Below, in pieces: positions 6,779 through 15,440 of a stretch of 39,023 nt of DNA. The notes below the pieces were generated by a model. That model was not told where the DNA came from, did not search any database, and worked only from the letters and a program-made list of their open reading frames with translations. The DNA comes from an uncultured Bacteroidaceae bacterium (GTDB lineage Bacteria > Bacteroidota > Bacteroidia > Bacteroidales > Bacteroidaceae), in the NCBI GenBank assembly GCA_934293005.1, contig CAKQYA010000023.1, forward strand, positions 1 to 39,023, given 5' to 3'. The position numbers were made by a program, and so were the translations under genes. Every line of letters begins with the position of its first letter. Positions within the stretch are counted from its first letter, which is position 1.

Positions 6779-8695
6779 TTAAGGCATTATCACTTCGGCT
6801 ATGCTCTCAGCGTCCATCTTGCATACCTTCATCAACTGTGGCACGGTGCCGTGCTGCACGAATTTGTCGGGTATGCCTACTCGTTTCACGTTGACGCCGC
6901 TGACGTTGTTGTCGTTGAGATATTCCATCACAGCATCGCCTAATCCGCCTGCTATCACACCGTCTTCCACTGTGATGATAGTGTGGCATAGTGAAGCCAC
7001 CTCGTCAAGTATGGCGGTATCTATAGGCTTGAGGAAACGCATGTCGTAGTGGGCCACTTGCAAAGGCTTCCCATTGTTGGCCGCCTTCATCTCAGCTATG
7101 CAAATAGCTTTCGACACTTCTGTGCCGAGCGGACCGAGGCTCAGCACAGCAATGTCCTTGCCTTGTTTCATGCAGCGTCCCTTGCCCACAGGCAATTCTT
7201 CCATCTCTTTGCGCCAGTCTATTACGCTGCCTCGTCCACGAGGGTATCTTATCACGAACACGCCTTTGCCAGGCAGTTGCGCTGTGTACATCATGTGGCG
7301 CAGCTCAATCTCGTTGAGAGGTGAGGCTATGGTGAGGTTGGGTATAGGCCGGAGAAAAGCCAGGTCGAATGCTCCATGGTGAGTGGGTCCATCCTCGCCT
7401 ACAAGTCCGGCACGGTCGAGGCATATCACCATGTTGAGTCTCATGGATGCGGCATCGTGTATGATGTTGTCGTAGGCCCTTTGCATGAAAGATGAGTAGA
7501 TGTTGCAGAAAGGCATAAGCCCGTCTTTAGCCATGCCGCCTGAGAAAGTGACAGCGTGTCCTTCTGCTATGCCTACGTCAAACACGCGGTTTGGCATAGC
7601 GTTCATCATGATGTTCATCGAACATCCTGTGGGCATGGCTGGCGTCACGCCTACAATCTTCTTGTTCTTCTGTGCGAGCTCGAGCAGGGTTATGCCAAAC
7701 ACGTCTTGGAATTTTGGAGGCTGTGGCTTGTCGTTGTCAGATATGATTCGCTCGCCTGTTTCGCAGTCAAACTTGCCGGGGGCGTGCCATACAGTTGCGT
7801 TTTGTTCGGCAGGAGCATAGCCTTTGCCTTTGGTAGTGTGTATGTGCAGAAGCTTGGGGCCTTTCATGTCTTTTATTGCAGAGAGTGTTCGCACCAGTTC
7901 GAGCACATTGTTGCCATCCTTCAGACTGAAATATCTGATGTCCATGCCCTCGAATATGTTGCGTTGGCGCGTGAGCACCGATTTCACGCTATTAGTGAAG
8001 CGTATGATGCCCTTGCGGCGGCTTTCGTTGAGAAATCCCCACTTGAAAAGTTTCTGCGATATTTTGAATCGCAGGTTATTGTACGTGGAGTTTGTCGTAA
8101 GTTGGAGCAGATATTGCTCCATGCCGCCCACACTTCGGTCTATCGACATGTGGTTGTCATTAAGTATGATGAGCATGTCGTTTGGCGTGCTCGATGCATT
8201 GTTTATGCCTTCGAATGCCAAACCTCCGCTCATGGCTCCATCGCCTATGACAGCCACAACCTTTCTGTCTTCATTATTGAGGTTGGCGGCTACAGCCATG
8301 CCAAGAGCCGCAGATATGGAGTTGCTCGCATGTCCGCAGCAGAATGTGTCGTATTCGCTTTCATCGGGATGAGGAAACGGCTTCAGACCATTTAGCTTGC
8401 GGTTAGTGCAGAATGAATCGCGCCTGCCAGTAAGGATTTTGTGCCCGTATGCTTGATGGCCCACATCCCATACGATGCGGTCTTCCGGAGTGTTGAACAC
8501 ATAGTGCAGCGCAACAGTCAGTTCGACCACTCCAAGACTTGAGGCGAGATGGCCTGGGTTGACAGCCAATTCCCTTATGATGTCGTTGCGCAATTCTTCG
8601 CACACTTGTGGCAATTCGTCCACTCTCAGTTTGCGCAAGTCGGCAGGATAGTCAATTCGGTTTAGATATTTATATTCTTCTTTGTTGTTTTCCAT
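6779..8695 (-). CDS. dxs: 1-deoxy-D-xylulose-5-phosphate synthase
   Basis: This enzyme condenses pyruvate and glyceraldehyde 3-phosphate with thiamine diphosphate to DXP, the first step of the MEP isoprenoid pathway and a precursor step for thiamine and pyridoxal. The 638-aa protein is the usual length. It shows HLASSLGVVELTVALHYVF, the DVGHQAYGHKILTGR segment, the ThDP/Mg motif GDGAMSGG through NDNHMSI, and the pyrimidine-domain signature DRAGLVGEDGPTHHGAFDLAFLR. It ends in a transketolase C-terminal domain (TIITVEDGVIAGGLGDAV). First gene of the leftward dxs-trkA-trkH group; I recall this order from other Bacteroidales. It has its own good -7 element. Confidence 0.96.
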   Translation of the reverse strand: MENNKEEYKYLNRIDYPADLRKLRVDELPQVCEELRNDIIRELAVNPGHLASSLGVVELTVALHYVFNTPEDRIVWDVGHQAYGHKILTGRRDSFCTNRKLNGLKPFPHPDESEYDTFCCGHASNSISAALGMAVAANLNNEDRKVVAVIGDGAMSGGLAFEGINNASSTPNDMLIILNDNHMSIDRSVGGMEQYLLQLTTNSTYNNLRFKISQKLFKWGFLNESRRKGIIRFTNSVKSVLTRQRNIFEGMDIRYFSLKDGNNVLELVRTLSAIKDMKGPKLLHIHTTKGKGYAPAEQNATVWHAPGKFDCETGERIISDNDKPQPPKFQDVFGITLLELAQKNKKIVGVTPAMPTGCSMNIMMNAMPNRVFDVGIAEGHAVTFSGGMAKDGLMPFCNIYSSFMQRAYDNIIHDAASMRLNMVICLDRAGLVGEDGPTHHGAFDLAFLRPIPNLTIASPLNEIELRHMMYTAQLPGKGVFVIRYPRGRGSVIDWRKEMEELPVGKGRCMKQGKDIAVLSLGPLGTEVSKAICIAEMKAANNGKPLQVAHYDMRFLKPIDTAILDEVASLCHTIITVEDGVIAGGLGDAVMEYLNDNNVSGVNVKRVGIPDKFVQHGTVPQLMKVCKMDAESIAEVIMP

Positions 8696-8714
8696 ACGAG
8701 ATGTTTAATCTGTG

Positions 8715-8722
8715 CAAAATTA
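8715..8722 (-). promoter_or_regulatory. -7 promoter element for dxs
   Basis: The minus strand reads TAATTTTG, matching TAnnTTTG, 19 nt before the dxs ATG, which implies a short leader of about 10-15 nt. No convincing -33 box is seen. It would drive dxs and perhaps trkA and trkH. Confidence 0.5.
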
Positions 8723-9131
8723 GTGATTTTTTTTAAAGAAACACTCATAAAGGTGAAAATATTCATGTTGTGGTGGTTATTACGTTATAAGTGGCTTCAA
8801 GTCGCGATGAGGAATGGCATCTGATATAGATGAGGGCATGCAAGAGCCTTTGTGCATTAGAATGTGTCGAATCCAACTGGAATTGCAGGGAAAATGTATA
8901 AATGTCGTGTTAAATGTGAAAATTCTATGAAAAAAACAAGTGAAATTGTTCTCAAATTATCCATAGTTGTTCTATTGGTACACTGATTGCTGTGTTTATT
9001 TTGCTGTTATTGCAAAAAGGCATACCTTTGTATCGTGATACCGAGAAGAGGGAGATTCCGAAAACCCTTATTCGGTTGAATTGCTTTAATTAAAAAAGAG
9101 TAGGATGAATTAACTATCTAAAAACAGTATT
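8723..9131. other. Divergent gap between dxs and the barrel protein
   Basis: The region upstream of two divergent genes is AT-rich and noncoding by eye. It holds the promoter of the rightward outer-membrane protein gene at 8999-9030 and the upstream part of the dxs promoter. The 19-codon ATG frame at 8927 is not convincing. Confidence 0.5.
8999..9030 (+). promoter_or_regulatory. Promoter of outer-membrane beta-barrel gene
   Basis: TTTG at about 8999-9003 and TACCTTTG at 9023-9030 are spaced about 20 nt, fitting the Bacteroidetes -33/-7 pattern. Transcription would start near 9037, giving a leader of about 95 nt before the ATG at 9132. Confidence 0.6.
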
Positions 9132-9674
9132 ATGAAAAAGTTTTTACTCACAGCAATGGTTGCAGTATTTGCTCTTGCAGCAAATGCACAGGTATGGGTC
9201 GGTGGATCAATCGGAGCAAGCACTTCGAAGACAACTGCTGATGGCATGAAAGATGTCAAGATTAACAAGGTGACAATCGCTCCTACAATCGGTTATACTC
9301 TCGATGAGAACTGGGATATCGCTGCTGAAATCTCATACAGTCATAAAGATAAGAACGTTGGCGCAAGTTCCAATTCATTTGGCTTCGCTCCATATGCACG
9401 TTATAAGTACTTCAAGATTGGTAAGTTCGCTGCATTTGCTGATGGCGGATTCTCTTATGCGAACGAACACATTTGTGGTGACTCTGAGAGCGTGAACACA
9501 TGGGGCATAGGTATTGCTCCAGGTGTGTCATACGATCTCAACAACAAGATTAGCATTGATGCAAGACTTGGTGGTATTGGTTGGGAGTTCTCTAAGTATG
9601 GAAATGTTAAGACCAACACATTTGGCTTTGACCTCGACAACGAGTTGAAGCTTGGCATCTACTTCAAGTTCTAA
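9132..9674 (+). CDS. Small outer-membrane beta-barrel protein
   Basis: The 180-aa precursor has a clean signal peptide (MKKFLLTAMVAVFALAANA, cleaved before Q20). The mature part alternates hydrophobic and polar residues in short strands rich in Gly and aromatics (VWVGGSIGAS, APTIGYTLDENWDIAAEISYSH, FGFAPYARYKYFKIGKFAAFADGGFSYA). It ends in Phe (LKLGIYFKF), the usual outer-membrane insertion signal. This fits the outer_membrane_beta-barrel/OmpW-like family of about eight strands. The specific role is unknown; such proteins are often abundant structural porin-like proteins. It is monocistronic, with its own promoter and a strong terminator. Confidence 0.85.
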   Translation: MKKFLLTAMVAVFALAANAQVWVGGSIGASTSKTTADGMKDVKINKVTIAPTIGYTLDENWDIAAEISYSHKDKNVGASSNSFGFAPYARYKYFKIGKFAAFADGGFSYANEHICGDSESVNTWGIGIAPGVSYDLNNKISIDARLGGIGWEFSKYGNVKTNTFGFDLDNELKLGIYFKF

Positions 9675-9727
9675 TGATATTGTATATACATTCACACACT
9701 ATATTCATATCAAAAGTTTTTGTTGGT

Positions 9728-9757
9728 GGTCGGCACGTGAGTGCCGACCTTTTTTTA
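9728..9757 (+). terminator. Intrinsic terminator after barrel protein gene
   Basis: GGTCGGCAC (9728-9736), a 4-nt GTGA loop and GTGCCGACC (9741-9749) are followed by seven T residues. This is the clearest Rho-independent terminator in the window. Confidence 0.93.
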
Positions 9758-9837
9758 TGACATTTTTGCAAAACGCATGTTGGTTTTCAAAGCCGTTTGG
9801 CTCATGCTTGTGCAGGCATGTCAATAATATCAGAGTG

Positions 9838-9865
9838 AAACGCTTTGCATGTCAAGCGTTTTTTG
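9838..9865 (+). terminator. Hairpin overlapping the metG promoter
   Basis: AAACGCTT (9838-9845), an 8-nt loop and AAGCGTTT (9854-9861) are followed by TTTG. It has terminator geometry but includes the -33 box of metG. It may insulate metG from upstream read-through. Confidence 0.5.
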
Positions 9866-9873
9866 TAACTTTG
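9844..9873 (+). promoter_or_regulatory. Promoter of metG
   Basis: TTTG at 9844-9847 and TAACTTTG at 9866-9873 are 18 nt apart. The -7 element is a full consensus match, and the expected start is about 22 nt before the metG ATG. Confidence 0.6.
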
Positions 9874-9901
9874 TCACCGATTATATAAATTAACTCAGAT
9901 A

Positions 9902-11971
9902 ATGGAAGATAATAAATTCAAAAGAACAACTGTGACAGCGGCACTCCCATATGCTAATGGACCTGTGCATATAGGCCATCTGGCAGGTGTGTATGTGCCA
10001 GCAGATATATATGTGCGTTACCTCCGTCTGAAAGGCAGAGAGGTGATGTTCGTTGGTGGCTCAGATGAGCATGGCGTGCCTGTGACAATCCGCGCGAAGA
10101 AAGAAGGCATCACTGTGCAAGATGTTGTGGACCGCTATCACGGCATAATAAAGAAGTCGTTTGAGGATTTTGGCATCTCATTCGATGTGTATAGCCGCAC
10201 CACGAGTGACATCCATCATAAGTTCGCATCTGATTTTTTCCGCAAGCTCTATGATGATGGCAAACTTGTGGAAAAGACAGAAGAGCAGTATTGCGATGCT
10301 GTGACAGGCGAGTTTCTCACAGACCGCAATATCGTGGGCACTTGTCCGCGTTGTGGAGCTGAAGGAGCTTATGGCGACCAATGCGAGAAGTGCGGAGCAA
10401 CACTCTCTCCTTCAGAACTTATCAATCCGACCAACAAGAACAATCCAGGCAATCCGCTCGAGTTGCGCGCCACAAAAAACTGGTATCTTCCTCTTGGCGA
10501 CTATCAGGAGTGGCTCAAGAAATGGATTCTTGAAGGACATAAAGAGTGGCGTTCAAACGTGTATGGCCAATGCAAGTCGTGGCTTGACATGGACTTGCAG
10601 CCACGCGCTATGACCCGTGACTTAGACTGGGGCATTCCTGTGCCAGTGGAAGGTGCTGAGGGCAAAGTGCTTTATGTGTGGTTCGATGCCCCTATCGGAT
10701 ATATATCCAACACGAAGGAACTATGCGACAATGAGCCTGAGAAGTGGGGGACATGGCAGAAGTGGTGGCAAGACGAGGGCAGCCGACTCATACATTTCAT
10801 TGGCAAGGACAACATCGTGTTCCATTGCCTGATATTCCCGACAATGCTCAAGGCGCATGGCGGCTACATCCTGCCTGACAACGTGCCTTCTAATGAATTC
10901 CTCAATCTTGAGGGAAATAAAATATCCACGTCAAAGAACTATGCTGTTTGGCTCAATGAGTATCTTGAGGAACTTCCAAACCGTCAGGACGAACTTCGTT
11001 ATGTGCTCACAGCCAACGCTCCGGAGACAAAGGACAACGATTTCACATGGGCTGATTTCCAAGCTCGCTGCAATAATGAGCTTGTGGCTGTGTATGGCAA
11101 CTTCGTCAACCGTGCTCTTCAGCTCACACAGAAATATTATGATGGCATTGTGCCTGAGTGCGGCGAACTGACAGACAACGACCGTGCTGCTTTGAGCGAG
11201 TTTGCAAGCGTGAAAGAGAAGGTGGAGGCTCTCTTGGAAAACTTCAAGTTCCGCGATGCGCAGAAGGAGGCCATGAACCTTGCCCGCATAGGCAACAAAT
11301 ACATTGCTGACGAGGAACCATGGAAGGTCATCAAGACGGATCCAGAGCGCGTGAAGACCATCATATACATTTCTCTTCAGCTTACAGCCAACCTCGCTAT
11401 AGCCTTCGAGCCGTTCCTGCCATTCTCATCTGCCAAGCTGCGCGAGATGATTTGCATGGACGAACTCAATTGGGAAGAGCTTGGCAAGACTGACCTTCTG
11501 CCTGCAGGCAAGAAGCTTGGCAAGCCATCGCTCCTTTTCTCAAAGATTGAGGACGATGTGATAAAGATGCAGGTTGACAAGCTTGAGGCTACTGTGAGGG
11601 CTAATGCCGAAGCAAATGCAGAGGTGGCTCCTGTGAAAGATACTGTGTCATTCGATGATTTCAGCAAACTCGACATCCGTGTGGGTACTGTGCTCGAATG
11701 CGAGCGAGTGCCGAAGATGAAGAAACTGCTGAAATTCAAGATTGATGACGGCACTCCAAATGGACGTGTCATCGTGAGCGGCATAGCACAATGGTATGAG
11801 CCAGAGGCTCTCGTGGGCAAGCAAGTCCTCTTCATTGCCAACTTGGCTCCTCGTGAGTTCAAGAACGGACTGGTGAGCGAGGGCATGATACTCTCAGCGG
11901 AAAACTGGGATGGCACCATAAGTGTCACAACAGTGGAGCATGCTGTGAAGGGCGGAAGCCAGGTGTGCTGA
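9902..11971 (+). CDS. metG: Methionyl-tRNA synthetase with C-terminal tRNA-binding domain
   Basis: The enzyme charges tRNA-Met with methionine in the cytosol. The 689-aa class I synthetase shows the HIGH motif (His23-His26 in PVHIGHLAG), a zinc knuckle with Cys148, Cys151, Cys161 and Cys164 (CPRC...CEKCG), and the KMSKS equivalent KISTS at 340-344. An anticodon-binding helical domain follows. From about 584 there is a fused EMAP II/OB-fold tRNA-binding domain (FDDFSKLDIRVGTVLECE ... GLVSEGMIL), which promotes dimerisation and tRNA binding. Length and domain order match E. coli-type MetG1. It has its own promoter. Confidence 0.97.
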   Translation: MEDNKFKRTTVTAALPYANGPVHIGHLAGVYVPADIYVRYLRLKGREVMFVGGSDEHGVPVTIRAKKEGITVQDVVDRYHGIIKKSFEDFGISFDVYSRTTSDIHHKFASDFFRKLYDDGKLVEKTEEQYCDAVTGEFLTDRNIVGTCPRCGAEGAYGDQCEKCGATLSPSELINPTNKNNPGNPLELRATKNWYLPLGDYQEWLKKWILEGHKEWRSNVYGQCKSWLDMDLQPRAMTRDLDWGIPVPVEGAEGKVLYVWFDAPIGYISNTKELCDNEPEKWGTWQKWWQDEGSRLIHFIGKDNIVFHCLIFPTMLKAHGGYILPDNVPSNEFLNLEGNKISTSKNYAVWLNEYLEELPNRQDELRYVLTANAPETKDNDFTWADFQARCNNELVAVYGNFVNRALQLTQKYYDGIVPECGELTDNDRAALSEFASVKEKVEALLENFKFRDAQKEAMNLARIGNKYIADEEPWKVIKTDPERVKTIIYISLQLTANLAIAFEPFLPFSSAKLREMICMDELNWEELGKTDLLPAGKKLGKPSLLFSKIEDDVIKMQVDKLEATVRANAEANAEVAPVKDTVSFDDFSKLDIRVGTVLECERVPKMKKLLKFKIDDGTPNGRVIVSGIAQWYEPEALVGKQVLFIANLAPREFKNGLVSEGMILSAENWDGTISVTTVEHAVKGGSQVC

Positions 11972-12357
11972 TGCGTACCTCCATATGTGGGCTTCATGAA
12001 TATATAATGATAATTCACAGGTAATAATTTACTGTGCTTATATATGTGGTTGTAAGTCTGCATGTGTACACTAGCATCAAATAATAATATTCTACTAACT
12101 ACAGACCGTCGTCTCAGCCAGATATTCTGGCTGAGGACGAGTCTGATTATGTGAGATGCCTTTGCGACAAGGAATTGTCTTTAAGTAGGTCATTAAAATA
12201 GAATCTAACCTCAATTAGTCATTGTATTTGAATTCTTGATGCTTTCGGCAGGGTTGCTGTTGACATGCCGGAAGTGCCCATGTGGTCAAAGAGCGTCTGA
12301 TGTGATGATGAAACCTGCTTACTGTGTATTTCCCATTCACGAGAAAAAACTTAGTCT
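11972..12357 (+). other. 386-bp gap between metG and the glycan operon
   Basis: The gap is AT-rich and has no credible coding sequence. It contains the long imperfect hairpin at 12102-12145 and presumably the promoter of the downstream acyltransferase operon, though no full TAnnTTTG match was found. Confidence 0.5.
12102..12145 (+). terminator. Long imperfect hairpin after metG
   Basis: CAGACCGTCGTCTCAGCCAGA pairs across a TAT loop with a right arm of about 20 nt ending in GAGTCTG, with two bulges. The inner stem CTCAGCCAGA/TCTGGCTGAG is perfect. No T-run follows. It may be an atypical metG terminator or a structured leader of the next operon. Confidence 0.45.
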
Positions 12358-13377
12358 ATGAAACAACGCAACCATACGTTCGACTTTTTGTGCGGCATCT
12401 GCATCATCCGTATGATATGCCTGCACACCATCACTTTCTGTGGACACAAGAATGATGAATGGTGGAAGGAAGTGATGGCTTGGTCATTCTTCTTCATGTG
12501 TTTCTTCTTTTTCAAGGCAGGCTACTTCAACAAGACAGTATCCGGCGACACGAAAGAGTATGTGAAAGACAAAGCGAAACGATTGCTTACCCCCTATGTG
12601 GTCTGGGGCACTATTGGCTTTGTGATTTACATGGCATTTCTTCCTTTTGAGATAAATCGTTATGGCAAGCCTATAGAACCAACAGAGTGGAGCCATCTGT
12701 GGAACACCAGTTCGTTCATGGGCAATGAGCCTGTATGGTTCCTCATGTCGTTCTTCTCGGCCTACGTATTGGTGCATCTGATAAAAAAAATACATATAGT
12801 AAAGCCTATATCTGTATTTCAGACCGTGATAATCCTTGGATGTCCTTTTGTGAGCTATTGGCTGTGGACAAAGGACAATCCGTTGCCTCTTAGCCTTAGC
12901 AATGTGTTCATGGGTGTGTTCTTCTTCAATATGGGACGTACATGGCGCTGGCTTATAGAGCGCATGGGACGTGGGGCCACAATCTCCGTGTCTTCTGTGC
13001 TTATCATCGCCTTCATAGTGCTGAATGTGTTGTGGCATGGCGAGTATATCATGTCTACCAATCGTTTTGAGGGTGTGCCAATCGCAGCATTTGTTAATAC
13101 GGTCATCATTCTTCTTGGACTGTCGGGCTTGCTGCTCAAGTTGCCTTTGGGTCGTGTGCCTGTGATCAACTACATTGGCCAGCACTCAATGGTATATTTT
13201 GTAGCCCACTATCCGATTCTGCAGTTTTATCGTTTCACCCATATTTGCTTTGGCCACAGCATCTATGGACATTACAACGATTTCATAGTGTTGCTTGTGT
13301 TTGTGTTTTGCATTTGCACTTGGTTAGTGCCGTATGTTGAGAAAGTCCCATACTTAAGCGGAAGGTTTAAAAAATGA
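12358..13377 (+). CDS. Acyltransferase-3 family membrane protein
   Basis: The 339-aa protein has about ten hydrophobic segments and the layout of the Acyl_transf_3 (OafA/NodX-like) family, which O-acylates (usually O-acetylates) extracytoplasmic glycans at the inner membrane. The N-terminus TFDFLCGICIIRMICLHTITF matches the conserved opening with Asp, Gly and the presumed catalytic His in TM1. GNEPVWFLMSFF and the terminal QHSMVYFVAHYPIL are also family-typical. Its stop overlaps the next start by 4 bp (ATGA), showing tight coupling to the GT14 gene. The acyl group and acceptor are unknown. Leading gene of a three-gene operon. Confidence 0.82.
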   Translation: MKQRNHTFDFLCGICIIRMICLHTITFCGHKNDEWWKEVMAWSFFFMCFFFFKAGYFNKTVSGDTKEYVKDKAKRLLTPYVVWGTIGFVIYMAFLPFEINRYGKPIEPTEWSHLWNTSSFMGNEPVWFLMSFFSAYVLVHLIKKIHIVKPISVFQTVIILGCPFVSYWLWTKDNPLPLSLSNVFMGVFFFNMGRTWRWLIERMGRGATISVSSVLIIAFIVLNVLWHGEYIMSTNRFEGVPIAAFVNTVIILLGLSGLLLKLPLGRVPVINYIGQHSMVYFVAHYPILQFYRFTHICFGHSIYGHYNDFIVLLVFVFCICTWLVPYVEKVPYLSGRFKK

Positions 13378-14279
13378 ATATAGCATATCTTATATCTGCG
13401 CATACCGATGCGCCGCAGCTCAAGAGGCTTGTGGAAGCGCTTCATCCTGATGCCCACTTTTTCATCCATATTGATGCCAAGACGGACATCACGCCTTTCA
13501 AGTCGGCCATATATTCTCCACGTGTGCATTTCCTTGAGGACAGGTATGATGTGCGTTGGGGCACCATAATAGAGGTGTTTTACCAGATGAGGCTCATAGC
13601 TGCTGCAGTCGACTTTCCAGTGCATTTTGACCGCATCTTTTTCCTCTCAGGCATGGATTATCCTCTTTGGAGCAACGAGCGCATCACATCATGGCTGGAA
13701 CAGCAGGGCGACAGGGAAATATTGCAGGGAATATGCATGGACACGCCGTACATAAACCTTCAGCAGCAAAAGCTTTACCGCACGTCACGCCCATTCTTTG
13801 CCTTGCCATTCTTGAGCAACATGGCGAACCAGCGTCTTGGCATAGCGTGTCGCCAGCTTAAGGCACTCTTCGGATTGAAGAAAAAACTTCATCTGTCCAA
13901 TGGATGGAAACTCTACAAGGGAAGCGCATGGTGGTGCATCAGCCAAGAGCTTGCCGAGCATGTGCTTGATGTGTTCTGCAACACTCCAGAGGTGCTTGGA
14001 TATTTTCGGGATTCTTTCGGGGCGGCCGAGACCTTGATACAGACCATTGCGTTCAATTCGCCATCTTGGGCAAAAAAATGCATTCTCACAGAGGGTGAAT
14101 ATCCTGGACTGGCAGCCTTGACGCCGTTGCATTTCATCATCTACGAACCTGTAATCAAGATTATGGACGAGGCGGATTATGATGTGCTGATGAATAGCGG
14201 ACGCATGTTCACCCGCAAGTTGGTGAGTGGCAAGAGTGATAAACTTGTAAAAATGTTGGAGGAATACCGTGGCAGATAA
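13374..14279 (+). CDS. GT14 beta-1,6-N-acetylglucosaminyltransferase-like protein
   Basis: The 301-aa protein resembles the Branch/core-2/I-branching family (GT14, PF02485). It has the N-terminal strand NIAYLISAHTDAPQLKRLVEAL, then FFIHIDAKTD, RYDVRWGTIIEVFYQMRL, FLSGMDYPLW and the later KGSAWWCISQELAEHVL. In eukaryotes such enzymes add branching GlcNAc or xylose; bacterial homologues probably modify surface glycans, but the donor and acceptor are not known. There is no transmembrane anchor, so it is likely cytoplasmic or membrane-peripheral. It overlaps the upstream acyltransferase by 4 bp and the next gene by 11 bp. Confidence 0.85.
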   Translation: MNIAYLISAHTDAPQLKRLVEALHPDAHFFIHIDAKTDITPFKSAIYSPRVHFLEDRYDVRWGTIIEVFYQMRLIAAAVDFPVHFDRIFFLSGMDYPLWSNERITSWLEQQGDREILQGICMDTPYINLQQQKLYRTSRPFFALPFLSNMANQRLGIACRQLKALFGLKKKLHLSNGWKLYKGSAWWCISQELAEHVLDVFCNTPEVLGYFRDSFGAAETLIQTIAFNSPSWAKKCILTEGEYPGLAALTPLHFIIYEPVIKIMDEADYDVLMNSGRMFTRKLVSGKSDKLVKMLEEYRGR

Positions 14280-15408
14280 TACAGTCTGTGCAGCAGATAA
14301 TTCAGGCTGCAAGGTGGTTGGTGTGTCAAACGTTGATGTTGCCGTCATGCCTTGCAAGGTGAGGATGGAATGGCTTGATGCCATGAGAGGTTTCACTATG
14401 ATACTTGTTGTGGCTTATCATGTGGCTCAGTTTGGATTTAGTGAGTCGGAGAAAATATCTTCATCCTTGCCGTTTCTTGTGCTTTTCCGCATGCCGCTTT
14501 TTTTCTTTGTGAGCGGTTTTTTGGCATATAAGGCCAGATGGACATGGACAATGGACAATTATTCCTCGTTGGTGTGGAAGAAGGTGAAGGTGCAGGTTTT
14601 GCCAGCATTGGTGTTCTTGTGCGTGTTTATCGTGCTAAGGGGCAAATTGCCTTTCTTCGAAGGACTGGCAAAATGTATGCATAGCCCGACTAAGGGCGGA
14701 TATTGGTTCACTTGGGTGCTTTTGCACATGTTTGTCTTCTATTACACTGTGGCAGGTTTGGCACAGCATGTGAGCAAGCGGGCTGAACATGTGGCTGTCG
14801 TAGTCTTGTGGGTGATGAGCCTTGTGGCATACCAATTGCTCTATATGCCAAATACTGTTGGCAAATGGTATGCTAACGATTTCATGATGTGCAGTTCTTT
14901 ATTCGAGACGATGAAGTTCATGCATTTCTTTGTTTTTGGCAATCTTGTGCACAGGGCATGGGAACATGCGCAAAGGCTTTTTGACACCAGGTGGTTCTTC
15001 TCCGTGATTGCAGTCATCGCATTCGTGTGCTGCGCGGAAATTTTCAAATGGCACATCACAAGAGGACAATGGGTTAATCTCCCTCGCACCTTTGCCATGT
15101 ACACTCTTATGTTGATGGTGGTGATGGTGTTCCGTCATTATCAGGAGCACTTCTCCAAGCAGAAGAGGGTGGGGCAAGTTCTTCAGTATATAGGCACGAG
15201 GACACTTGACGTGTATCTGCTCCATTTCATCTTCTTACCCTCTTTGCCTCAGGTTGGACGATGGCTGAATGTGAACCATCCCAATTTCGTTGTGGAGATT
15301 GTGCTGGCTGTGGGCATGGGGCTTGTTGTCATAGCTTTCTGTCTGCTTGTGAGCAATATTCTGCGAGTGAGTCCATTGTTTAAGGAATATCTGTTCGGCA
15401 AGAAGTGA
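14269..15408 (+). CDS. Second acyltransferase-3 family membrane protein
   Basis: The 379-aa polytopic protein has the Acyl_transf_3 opening RMEWLDAMRGFTMILVVAYHVAQF, with the conserved Asp, Arg-Gly and His, followed by FRMPLFFFVSGFLAYK and about ten membrane helices. The last family motif is GTRTLDVYLLHFIFL. It probably O-acylates the glycan built by the neighbouring GT14 enzyme. The longest frame starts with GTG, preceded by GGAGG and overlapping the GT14 gene by 11 bp. ATG codons at 14347 and 14365 are alternative starts just before the conserved region. Although from the same superfamily as the first acyltransferase, the sequences differ clearly, so this is not a recent duplication. It converges with the DUF4249 gene 32 bp away. 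Confidence 0.82.
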   Translation: MADNTVCAADNSGCKVVGVSNVDVAVMPCKVRMEWLDAMRGFTMILVVAYHVAQFGFSESEKISSSLPFLVLFRMPLFFFVSGFLAYKARWTWTMDNYSSLVWKKVKVQVLPALVFLCVFIVLRGKLPFFEGLAKCMHSPTKGGYWFTWVLLHMFVFYYTVAGLAQHVSKRAEHVAVVVLWVMSLVAYQLLYMPNTVGKWYANDFMMCSSLFETMKFMHFFVFGNLVHRAWEHAQRLFDTRWFFSVIAVIAFVCCAEIFKWHITRGQWVNLPRTFAMYTLMLMVVMVFRHYQEHFSKQKRVGQVLQYIGTRTLDVYLLHFIFLPSLPQVGRWLNVNHPNFVVEIVLAVGMGLVVIAFCLLVSNILRVSPLFKEYLFGKK

Positions 15409-15440
15409 ATAAAGCATAATCGCTTGGCATGGATGCTGCT

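Noticed and set aside
7556..8395. 279-codon plus-strand frame opposite dxs
   Set aside because: It is an antisense shadow of dxs. All family motifs are on the minus strand.
8927..8986. Possible small 'smalltalk'-like ORF starting MKKTSEIVLKL upstream of the barrel gene
   Set aside because: The frame stops after 19 codons, and the following hydrophobic stretch is in a different frame that overlaps a consensus promoter. It lacks the C-terminal pattern expected of smalltalk proteins.
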